Virus record (IMG/VR): IMGVR_UViG_3300042883_000704
Span: 1-26,722 of that record
DNA from: a virus
Strand: one strand, 5' to 3'
DNA: 26,722 bases
A model generated the notes under the pieces. That model saw only the letters and a program-made list of their open reading frames with translations, did not search any database and was not told where the DNA came from. Both the position numbers and the translations under genes were made by a program. Below are positions 13,246 through 20,262 of the stretch, in pieces (the stretch's first letter is position 1; every line of letters begins with the position of its first letter).

Positions 13246-15342
13246 ATGACACTAAGAGCCGTAGCAGCCCCCGCAGCAGCGACGGTATCTACATCTGCTG
13301 TATCAACATTCCCGGCTAAAACTGATTTTAGAGATTACGGACGTCGAGTCGCGTCGTGGTCGACGGCAGGGTATACGACAAAGCCCGCTCCCACTGATAT
13401 TGCGGTAGAACTGTATGACTTCCCTCCAACGCTGGATCTGGGTGGGATGATCAGGACCATGAAGCTGCAAAAAACAACCGACGCCACGCCCACCTTTATT
13501 CAGCAATCCCCCATCGATTACGCCTCGCTCACCACCGTTTCGCTCCAAGGGTACTTGCCGGACGGTACTACCACGCTTGGATTTAGCGCTGGGATCTGGG
13601 TGAAAAATCCAATGAGCCGGACGCTAAATTTTGAACTGAAATTCTACAACAAGAATGCGAACACATCAGTCTGGTGGAAAGCTGCGGCCGACCCTTCCAG
13701 TCTATTCCCAGAGACGAACGGCTGGGTGTTCCTGACGTTCTCTCCGAATACTCGCGTAAACAGCGGCACCGTGTGGGCTGCTGGTGTTGATACAGTAAGT
13801 TATGTGAGAGTGACGCAAGTAGATGATGGGGATGAAGGGCCGTGGGAAGGTGGGGAGTATTTACTAATAAGCAGTGTCTACGTCGATTGCGCCGCTAGGT
13901 CCACATTTATGCTGGGATTTGATGACGGCACATCGGATCAACGAAATCCCACCTTAACACCTATCACATCCGGGGGCAGCCCAGTTACATCATGCACCGC
14001 AACGACAGTAATAATGACAACCGCACCAGTTCCTCCGCTGATAGTCGGGGCTGCGATTAAATTTACCGGTCAATCAACGGTCGTCGGCGGGGTCGGGGTT
14101 ACGTTTGTTCCGACAGGGCTGATTGCCGGCACGAAGTACTACGTCTCTTCGACCGAGGCCACCGGTTTAATTTATGGGCTGACAACGGATGCATTGTTTA
14201 CAACACCTGTCGCGATGACGCCTGAGACTAAGACATGTCACTGGACGTATGCCGGGAAGCAGCTTCGGAGTTCACAGCAGATCGTTGAATCATACGGTTT
14301 CAAGGGGAATCTATTTATTGTTCCGTCGTGGTTGGATACTAATGGTACTTATGGGTACACATCTGGGCCAAATAAATTCCTCACCACTGCCGAGTTAATT
14401 GAAATGCATAACGAGGGGTGGTCTGTCGGTTCACATTCAAACACTCACCCCTCTAACAACGAAAGCGCGGGTCTTCGTCTACTCGGTCCTTATGGTTATT
14501 TCTTGTCGAACACTTTTGACAATATGTCGTTAACCTACTGCACATACCGGTCGATCACTGCGGGGAATGGCCGACGCAGAGCAATCTCTTCAGCAGCGAA
14601 TACCGTCACATTTGAGAATGCTCACAAATTCTTACTCAACCAACCGGTTGTATTTACTGATTCCGCGCCGGGAACCATGGTCGTTGGAACTACATACTAT
14701 GTTCAGTTCATTGGTAGCGTGACGACATGCGTTTTTGCAACCGACCAGGGAAGTATGGTTAGTCTAGTCACTCCCGGCACTTGGTCTGGTGTTGCAAACT
14801 ATCGTTACCCGGGGTCAACGAATGATTCGACCGCAATCCTTGCAGATATCGAAGCGGGTATCGCTGCCCTTGATGCAATCGGGATAACTTCCGGCCGCGA
14901 TTATTTTGCGCTTCCGCAAGGCTCTTATGATGAATATGTAAGACAGGCGTGTATCACGGCAAAATTGGGCTGGGTGCGCGGCGTACATAATAAAGTAAGT
15001 ACGATCATGGTAGGGAAACCGTCGGGCGGCGGTCTGAGTGGGCAAATCGAATCCGGCGGATGGATGTCTCAAGTGGACGCGATCCAGACTGATGGTGCTA
15101 CTACAGCCGGGGTTACTAGCCCGCCGGTGTGGTCGGTAGACCCAGCTATAGCATCGATCAAAAGATACGTCGATGACGTGGTAACGCTGGGGGCCTGCGG
15201 GTGTTCGTACCATCACAACGTCGGGAACAGTGTACTCGCCAGCCTTGATTGGACTTGTGCATACCTCAAGACTAAATCTGACGCCGGGGTCCTCGACGTC
15301 ATCACGCTCGATCAGATGGCGAGTCGCCAGGTCAGAACATGA
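13246..15342 (+). CDS. tail spike with NodB-type polysaccharide deacetylase domain
   Basis: The 698-residue protein has a beta-sandwich N-terminal region (to about residue 220), then a carbohydrate esterase 4 (NodB) domain. Motif 1 is FDDG (residues 225-228), motif 2 is HSNTH (397-401), a motif-3-like stretch is YFALPQGSY (553-561) and a late motif holds YHH (His656, His657). CE4 enzymes remove acetyl groups from sugars, so the spike probably deacetylates the host capsule or O-antigen. Two beta-rich inserts (about 235-336 and 443-520), both with a GT-x-YYV core, split the catalytic motifs. It starts right after the previous stop and overlaps the next start. Confidence 0.8.
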   Translation: MTLRAVAAPAAATVSTSAVSTFPAKTDFRDYGRRVASWSTAGYTTKPAPTDIAVELYDFPPTLDLGGMIRTMKLQKTTDATPTFIQQSPIDYASLTTVSLQGYLPDGTTTLGFSAGIWVKNPMSRTLNFELKFYNKNANTSVWWKAAADPSSLFPETNGWVFLTFSPNTRVNSGTVWAAGVDTVSYVRVTQVDDGDEGPWEGGEYLLISSVYVDCAARSTFMLGFDDGTSDQRNPTLTPITSGGSPVTSCTATTVIMTTAPVPPLIVGAAIKFTGQSTVVGGVGVTFVPTGLIAGTKYYVSSTEATGLIYGLTTDALFTTPVAMTPETKTCHWTYAGKQLRSSQQIVESYGFKGNLFIVPSWLDTNGTYGYTSGPNKFLTTAELIEMHNEGWSVGSHSNTHPSNNESAGLRLLGPYGYFLSNTFDNMSLTYCTYRSITAGNGRRRAISSAANTVTFENAHKFLLNQPVVFTDSAPGTMVVGTTYYVQFIGSVTTCVFATDQGSMVSLVTPGTWSGVANYRYPGSTNDSTAILADIEAGIAALDAIGITSGRDYFALPQGSYDEYVRQACITAKLGWVRGVHNKVSTIMVGKPSGGGLSGQIESGGWMSQVDAIQTDGATTAGVTSPPVWSVDPAIASIKRYVDDVVTLGACGCSYHHNVGNSVLASLDWTCAYLKTKSDAGVLDVITLDQMASRQVRT

Positions 15343-15560
15343 GTATGGATGATGATGACTGCCTGGTGCCAGTCGGTCGAGTATCGGCCTGGGCTAGAAA
15401 GCTGAGAATATTTCTCATCATGGAACCCAGGCACACACTCACTGAGAGAGAAGCTAAGTCTTTTTCAAAATGTAAAGAGGGGCTTTACAACGCGGGCTAT
15501 GAACTCCCGGTTAACGTGGCAGAGGCAGACGCACTTATCGACTTTATCAGGATACGCTAA
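15339..15560 (+). CDS. small protein, 73 aa, unknown function (paralogue of 15901 gene)
   Basis: The ATG at 15339 overlaps the spike stop. The product starts with an acidic MSMDDDDC, and its last 40 residues, HTLTEREAKSFSKCKEGLY followed by NAGYELPVNVAEADALIDFI, match the C-terminus of the protein at 15901 in pattern (P-x-x-TL-x-E, G-x-x-x-P, V-x-E-x-D-x-LID). Such small helical proteins between spike genes could be chaperones or adaptors. Function is not known. Confidence 0.55.
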   Translation: MSMDDDDCLVPVGRVSAWARKLRIFLIMEPRHTLTEREAKSFSKCKEGLYNAGYELPVNVAEADALIDFIRIR

Positions 15561-15904
15561 TGGGATACGCTAGACATGACGAGGGCATACATCGGGTATT
15601 CGTCAACCCGTCATCAATTGGTGACAACGTAGTACTGGCAGCGCAGGGATTTGGTGCGCTGGGGACCGGGCTAAAAATACGAGTACTCTACATCGTGGCG
15701 GTGGCTGCAGCGGCTAACGTGATCACGCTCAAAAGTGGATCGACTGCGATCAGTGCTGCTAAATCTCTTGGCATCAACGGTGGATTTATCTTGCCGCGAG
15801 ACGCTAACGGCTGGTATGAGACTGGCCCAAATCAGGCACTGAACATCGCGTTGACTGCGGCTACTGCGGTCGGCGTTGATATAGGCTATGTGGTGGTGAC
15901 ATGA
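15560..15904 (+). CDS. small virion structural protein, 114 aa
   Basis: The ATG at 15560 overlaps the preceding stop (TAATG). The product is beta- and alanine-rich with little charge. It has IHRVFVNPSSIGDNVVLAAQG, KIRVLYIVAVAAAANVITLKSG, FILPRDANGWYETGPNQALN and VGVDIGYVVVT, which together suggest a small structural or decoration protein of phage heads or fibres. The gene overlaps the next start by ATGA. Exact role unknown. Confidence 0.6.
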   Translation: MGYARHDEGIHRVFVNPSSIGDNVVLAAQGFGALGTGLKIRVLYIVAVAAAANVITLKSGSTAISAAKSLGINGGFILPRDANGWYETGPNQALNIALTAATAVGVDIGYVVVT

Positions 15905-16164
15905 TCGATAAATTCCTAGCCTGGCTGAATCCAGCACCAGCACCCGAGCCAGAGATACGGATGCAGGCGCTTCCAATTACGGTCGGTGAGTCCTCTCCCG
16001 CTGCACGCCGGAACGCATCACGCCTCTCGCGTCTACTCTCAATACCGTCCCCGACTGCTGAGACATTGGAAGAGATAAAAGTTCATCAAATAAAGTTGGA
16101 AGAGCAGGGATTCATTGCCCCGAAGAGCGTAAAAGAGTGCGACATTTTAATAGACAATTTATAA
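15901..16164 (+). CDS. small protein, 87 aa, paralogue of the 15339 gene
   Basis: The gene overlaps the previous one by ATGA. The N-terminus (MIDKFLAWLNPAPAPEPE) is proline-rich and followed by a helical RRNASRLSRLLSIPS region. The final 45 residues (TAETLEEIKVHQIKLEEQG, then PKSVKECDILIDNL) match the end of the 73-residue protein at 15339 in pattern. The two genes flank a single structural gene, suggesting a small duplicated module. Function not recognised. Confidence 0.55.
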   Translation: MIDKFLAWLNPAPAPEPEIRMQALPITVGESSPAARRNASRLSRLLSIPSPTAETLEEIKVHQIKLEEQGFIAPKSVKECDILIDNL

Positions 16165-16175
16165 GGTAGAACATC

Positions 16176-16628
16176 ATGGCAGCATTCAATCTATTCGATC
16201 TGTGGCGCATCTCCACCGCCAACCCGGCACGGGCTGGGGTGATTCCTGGCACATTAAAGATGGCGATCTTCAAGGCATTTACCCCAAATCAAAATACTGG
16301 TGATTTTTACAGCGCGATGGTGGCGGGTACGAACGAGGTCGCCGGTACAAATTACACCGCCGGGGGTAATGCGTGCGCCACACCGACTTGGACCGGGCCG
16401 GACGGTGCTGGACTTGGCACTTATGATGCAAGTGATCCAGCGGTTTGGTTGACTAGCGCCACGGGATTTGCCAATGCACGCCGAGCGATACTTTACTACG
16501 ACACTGGGGTCGCCGGCACCAGTCGTCTCGTCGCGTATTCCGATGATTTCGGTGTCGATCTAGGTAATACCGCAACGGATCTATTGGTTTCATTTAACGC
16601 CGCTGGCGTCTTCACCTCCCCCCGATAG
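16176..16628 (+). CDS. virion structural protein, 150 aa
   Basis: The product starts MAAFNLFDLWRISTANPARAG and has Gly/Thr/Ala-rich beta segments (GTNEVAGTNYTAGGNACATP, WLTSATGFANARRAILYYDTG, DFGVDLGNTATDLLVSFN), with few charges. This pattern is common in small tail fibre or decoration subunits. It lies in the spike cassette between two small genes and a larger structural gene. A GGTAGA stretch upstream may serve as ribosome site. Function is not assigned beyond a structural guess. Confidence 0.6.
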   Translation: MAAFNLFDLWRISTANPARAGVIPGTLKMAIFKAFTPNQNTGDFYSAMVAGTNEVAGTNYTAGGNACATPTWTGPDGAGLGTYDASDPAVWLTSATGFANARRAILYYDTGVAGTSRLVAYSDDFGVDLGNTATDLLVSFNAAGVFTSPR

Positions 16629-16637
16629 GAGATTACT

Positions 16638-17435
16638 TTGAGCGTAATTTCCACACTAGATCAACTGATCGGCGCAGCAAAGCAGCGTCTGCAAATTATC
16701 CACACGACATCAATGACTGGTGTCGCAACCTCCTATCAGTCATTAATCGCGATAGCTGGGGATCCTGGCGCTGGGACGCTGGCGGGAACCAGCATAACCA
16801 CCGGGGTTGTTCCAACCGACGCTACTGCAGGCGTACCAGTAATCAACCCGTTCGGTGCCTCGGCAACCGGGTATCTTTCTCGTCTCGAAGTAACAAACAC
16901 CGTCGCGAGTCGGGTCGCAATTTACGACCTTTTGTGGAAGGGCGGCGCGTACCCGTTCAACCAAACACTCGCTACTAATACCCCTACGAGTTACTCCTCT
17001 CGCGTTCCAAACGGTACGGACTACAACACGCTGGAGATTTGGTACGAACAGGTTACCGCTGGTACAGGCACCCAAAACGTCGCGGTGACTTATAACGACG
17101 AGGGTGGGGTATCATCTACCACACCAGTAGTCGCGGCTCCTGGCGCGATGATCGTGGGCCGAATGTTTCAAGTACCTTTGGTCGCGGGAGATAAGGGCGT
17201 CCAAGGAATTACAGGTGTTGCTGCAACCGTCGCCTCGGCGGGGACTTTTAACCTACTCGTCATGCGTAAGCTTGGTGAGGCGCGTATCAATTTGGCAAAT
17301 TTCGCCGTCGTCCAAGGGCCACTCGAGACAGGTATGCCGGTGGTATTCACGGATTCAGCGCTCGTGATGCTCGTCGCAGCAGACTCCACTGCAACCGGTA
17401 TACCCTGCGCTTACATTGATATAGCAAACGGCTAG
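16638..17435 (+). CDS. virion structural protein, 265 aa
   Basis: TTG at 16638 is the start, with TAGGAG eight bases before it. The protein begins MSVISTLDQLIGAAKQRLQI, and the rest is beta-rich: TGYLSRLEVTNTVASRVAIYDLLWKGG, TSYSSRVPNGTDYNTLEIWYEQVT, VGRMFQVPLVAGDKGVQGI and TGMPVVFTDSALVMLVAAD. It lacks charged linkers and looks like a tail or head surface protein of the spike cassette. The family is not recognised. Confidence 0.65.
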   Translation: MSVISTLDQLIGAAKQRLQIIHTTSMTGVATSYQSLIAIAGDPGAGTLAGTSITTGVVPTDATAGVPVINPFGASATGYLSRLEVTNTVASRVAIYDLLWKGGAYPFNQTLATNTPTSYSSRVPNGTDYNTLEIWYEQVTAGTGTQNVAVTYNDEGGVSSTTPVVAAPGAMIVGRMFQVPLVAGDKGVQGITGVAATVASAGTFNLLVMRKLGEARINLANFAVVQGPLETGMPVVFTDSALVMLVAADSTATGIPCAYIDIANG

Positions 17436-17437
17436 TC

Positions 17438-17983
17438 ATGTCTAACGTCTGGCGGCGGTTTCCCTCTAGATCTGTAACCGCCAATGATCTTCTAAGGAAA
17501 TCAACCGGCGCTGCAGTTGTCGCGGCTGATTTTTTCGAGCCGCCGGTCGGCCCCGGATTAACCACGGTTAATTTGACCACTGCGGCATTCGCATTCACCT
17601 CCGCTGCAATTGGTATCAAGAGGACACTCTCGCTCAGTTCAGCAACCATGACTTTCGCTGCCGCTGCGATTGCGGTTGCAAGCGTGTTCACGCTATTCCT
17701 ATCGGCGGCCGTACTTAATATGACGGCCCAAGCGTTCAAAATCACATCCCGATTATCTAACACAGTCTCAACTCTGCGATTCACCGCTCAACCGATAGCG
17801 TTGAAGAATACGCTCCGAACCACCACAGCATCTCTAGTGATGATCGCTCAATCAATCCGCGTGATTTTCAGAATCGTTTTGGGTGCCGCTTCGTTTGGAT
17901 TCACCGCGCAGCAAATCACATTGACCTTGGTGGCAGCGAGTGGACTCATTGCCGGGGTCATGATGATGCTAGGAGTAGGTTGA
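17438..17983 (+). CDS. tandem-repeat virion protein, 181 aa
   Basis: After a short basic N-terminus and a PPVGPG hinge, residues about 44-175 consist of roughly six copies of a 20-22 residue unit with the core FTAQ-x-I (FTSAAIGI, FAAAAIAV, MTAQAFKI, FTAQPIAL, MIAQSIRV, FTAQQITL). Phage fibre-like proteins with short beta repeats of this kind are common. Long hydrophobic runs could also mislead membrane predictors. It is the last gene before the late promoter-like copy 4 and terL, closing the spike cassette. Confidence 0.6.
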   Translation: MSNVWRRFPSRSVTANDLLRKSTGAAVVAADFFEPPVGPGLTTVNLTTAAFAFTSAAIGIKRTLSLSSATMTFAAAAIAVASVFTLFLSAAVLNMTAQAFKITSRLSNTVSTLRFTAQPIALKNTLRTTTASLVMIAQSIRVIFRIVLGAASFGFTAQQITLTLVAASGLIAGVMMMLGVG

Positions 17984-18002
17984 CTGACAAGGGTCGTAAT
18001 TT

Positions 18003-18016
18003 GATGTTTTAACACG
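18003..18016 (+). promoter_or_regulatory. late promoter-like repeat, copy 4
   Basis: GATGTTTTAACACG is preceded by TAATTT, so the shared core extends upstream, and it lies about 20 bases before the large terminase ATG. The flank ACATACTCTC resembles copies 1 and 2 (AGATACT). No terminator is visible before this copy. The leader would be very short and without a clear ribosome site. Confidence 0.65.
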
Positions 18017-18035
18017 ACCGACATACTCTCGACGG

Positions 18036-19595
18036 ATGGAATTAAAAGAGTTAGTTGGGTTACTGACGGACTCGCCAAACGGCGATGAAATAATAAAAGA
18101 AGCCCTCGCATCGACAGAAAATCGTTGCTGGGTTCCGAACCCCGGACCGCAGACAGAAGCATTCTTCAGCCAGGCTGATGAGTTGTTCTACGGCGGGCAA
18201 GCTGGAGGCGGTAAGACCGATTTAATTCTCGGTCTCGGGCTGACAGAACATCGAAGCGCATTAGTGCTGCGGCGTACACGCGGCGAGGCGAAGGGCTTAG
18301 TCGAGAGACTCTCCCAGATCTTAGGTTCACGCGATGGATGGAGTGGTGTCCAGAGTGGAATATGGCGCAGGCCGGACGGTCGGACGATTGAGATCGGTGG
18401 CTGCCAGTTGGTTGAGGATAGACAGAAATATAAAGGTCAGGCGCATGACTTATATGGTTTCGATGAGATCAGCGATTTCACCGAGAGCCAGTATTCATTC
18501 ATCATTGGCTGGAATCGATCAGCAATACCGGGGCAGCGATGCAGAATTGTAGCTGCAGGCAACCCACCCACTAGACCAGAAGGTCTCTGGGTACTAAAAC
18601 GGTGGGGTGCCTGGCTCGATCCGCAGCATTTAGACCCAGCCGAGCCGGGCGAGTTGAGATGGTACACATCGAACAGCGATGGCGAAGAGATTGAAGTGGA
18701 TGGCGCTGGTCCGCATGAACTTGGAGCCGATGAGCCAGTTTACGCACGGTCGAGAACATACATTCCGGCCACGTTAAATGATAACCCTGATCTAGCATCG
18801 ACAGGGTATCAAGCAAGCTTAGATGCATTGCCTGCTGAGTTACGAGCGGCATACAGAGATGGCGATTTTGGTACGACGCTGAAGGATGATCCTTACCAGA
18901 TCTGCCCGACAGCATGGGTAACACAGAGCCAGCAGAGATGGACGCAGGCTGCACCAGTTGGGATACCGCAGTGCGCGATTGGAGTTGATGTCGCCATAGC
19001 AAAAGACAAATTTGTTATTGCTTGCCGGCACGATGGATGGTACGCACCACTCATCTCGATTCCTGGCAAAGATTTAGAGGACCCGAAGAAAGCAGCCGGA
19101 CGAGTACTCTCAGAGCGGCGCGATAATTCGATGGTCGTAGTAGATGTCGGAGGAGGGTGGGGCGCAGATTGCTACGCTCAACTCAGCAGAAACGGGATCG
19201 ATTGTATCGGGTACATGGGAGTTAAGACGAGTTCGCGTAAGAGTGCTGATCACCGATTCGCGTTTAGCAATGTTAGGACGGAAGCATACTGGAAATTCAG
19301 AGAAGCTTTGGACCCGTCGCAGCCTGGCGGATCACGGATTTGTCTGCCACCTAGTGCCTCACTTAAAGCGGATTTATGCGCGCCAGGGTACCAAGTAAAA
19401 GGCTCTAGCACCGGTGGAATACTAGAAGCTGAGTCGAAAGAAAAGGTTTGTAAAAGGCTAGGACGGTCACCCGATGAGGGAGATGCAGTTGTCATGGCTT
19501 GGTTCGACGGAGTCCGGCAATCGAATGTCGCCGGGGGCTGGAAGGGTGGTCGCAAGACCGAGGCAGTAGCAGTAAATCGAGGTCGTCGTTATTAA
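18036..19595 (+). CDS. terL: terminase large subunit
   Basis: The 519-residue protein has Walker A GQAGGGKT (residues 54-61), Walker B LYGFDEISD (D143, E144), a coupling segment VAAGNPP and a C-terminal RNase-H-like nuclease. Nuclease acidic residues are Asp318 (IGVDVAIAKDK), Asp370 (VVVDVGGGWG) and Asp483 (EGDAVVMAWF). These drive ATP-dependent packaging and cut the concatemer. The start at 18036 follows late promoter copy 4 by 20 bases. It is followed by the proline-rich protein and the portal, a normal order, but is split from terS by a 6 kb spike cassette. Confidence 0.95.
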   Translation: MELKELVGLLTDSPNGDEIIKEALASTENRCWVPNPGPQTEAFFSQADELFYGGQAGGGKTDLILGLGLTEHRSALVLRRTRGEAKGLVERLSQILGSRDGWSGVQSGIWRRPDGRTIEIGGCQLVEDRQKYKGQAHDLYGFDEISDFTESQYSFIIGWNRSAIPGQRCRIVAAGNPPTRPEGLWVLKRWGAWLDPQHLDPAEPGELRWYTSNSDGEEIEVDGAGPHELGADEPVYARSRTYIPATLNDNPDLASTGYQASLDALPAELRAAYRDGDFGTTLKDDPYQICPTAWVTQSQQRWTQAAPVGIPQCAIGVDVAIAKDKFVIACRHDGWYAPLISIPGKDLEDPKKAAGRVLSERRDNSMVVVDVGGGWGADCYAQLSRNGIDCIGYMGVKTSSRKSADHRFAFSNVRTEAYWKFREALDPSQPGGSRICLPPSASLKADLCAPGYQVKGSSTGGILEAESKEKVCKRLGRSPDEGDAVVMAWFDGVRQSNVAGGWKGGRKTEAVAVNRGRRY

Positions 19596-19611
19596 CTTTT
19601 AGGAGAAGCAC

Positions 19612-19800
19612 ATGGGCGGAATGTTCAGCAAGCCTAAAGCACCACCACCACCACCACCACCACCGGTAATCCCGAAGCCAGAAGTAATTCCCTTGGCTGA
19701 TCAAAATAGCGCGAATGCATATTACAAAAAGCGCGCCGCTAAAACTCAGACGGGTCGAGTGTCCACAATAATGGACTCTGGTCACGATAGGCTGGGTTAA
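19612..19800 (+). CDS. small proline-rich protein, 62 aa, before portal
   Basis: The ATG follows TTTTAGGAGAAGC, a good ribosome site. The product is MGGMFSKPKAPPPPPPPPV, then a helical ANAYYKKRAAKTQTGR and a TIMDSGHDRLG tail. Its C-terminus resembles that of the next protein (K/R-rich helix, G-R-x-S-T, DxLG). Small proteins with a poly-proline stretch next to the portal are common in podovirus-like genomes; their role is unclear, possibly connected with the head-tail junction. The proline tract is coded by an ACC triplet repeat. Confidence 0.7.
   Translation: MGGMFSKPKAPPPPPPPPVIPKPEVIPLADQNSANAYYKKRAAKTQTGRVSTIMDSGHDRLG
19641..19664 (+). repeat. ACC trinucleotide repeat, eight units
   Basis: Eight tandem ACC triplets encode the proline stretch of the gene at 19612. 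Being in frame with the gene, unit gain or loss would change the number of prolines without shifting the frame. Confidence 0.9.
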
Positions 19801-20262
19801 TTGGCTCCACCCATGATCATCCCGTTTCTTATGGAGATGGGAACCATGATGTCCGCTGCAGCTTCCAGCACTGCGATGGCTGCGGCGGCTGGTGAGGCCG
19901 CGTTGTGGGGGGCTGGTGCGGCGTCAACGATGGGTATCGCTGCGGCACCAGTGTCCGCAATCAGTGGGTTAGCACTCGGCTCAGGATTGGCCGCTGCGGC
20001 GGCGTCTCCAATCGTCGGTGCATTTGATGCAGTCGGCTCAACGATGGCGGTGGCGGGTGCAACACAGGCAATGGCACCCAAAATGCAAATGCCGTCAGTC
20101 GAATCGCCACTCCCAGTGATGGAGACCGCGATCACGATGCCAACGATGGATACTGAGGCGCTCAACGAGGTCCGTAAGCGGTCATACCTAGCACAATCTC
20201 AGCGCGGTGGGCGGGCATCCACCATGCTGTCGAATGACGATCACCTCGGGGGCGGGCTTTAA
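19801..20262 (+). CDS. alanine/methionine-rich protein, 153 aa
   Basis: A TTG start at 19801 directly follows the preceding stop; an ATG at 19813 is an alternative. The product is extremely rich in Ala, Met, Gly and Ser, with hydrophobic runs (SAAASSTAMAAAAGEAALWG, ISGLALGSGLAAAAASP). It ends with a helix and RGGRASTMLSNDDHLGGGL, which parallels the tail of the 62-residue protein before it. It ends directly at the portal start. Such Ala-rich sequences may be ejected or membrane-associated proteins, but no function can be assigned. Confidence 0.6.
   Translation: MAPPMIIPFLMEMGTMMSAAASSTAMAAAAGEAALWGAGAASTMGIAAAPVSAISGLALGSGLAAAAASPIVGAFDAVGSTMAVAGATQAMAPKMQMPSVESPLPVMETAITMPTMDTEALNEVRKRSYLAQSQRGGRASTMLSNDDHLGGGL

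Noticed and set aside
17347-20165. Long minus-strand frames opposite structural genes
   Set aside because: They are mirror frames of Ala/Val/Thr-rich coding sequence and lack ribosome sites or recognisable domains.
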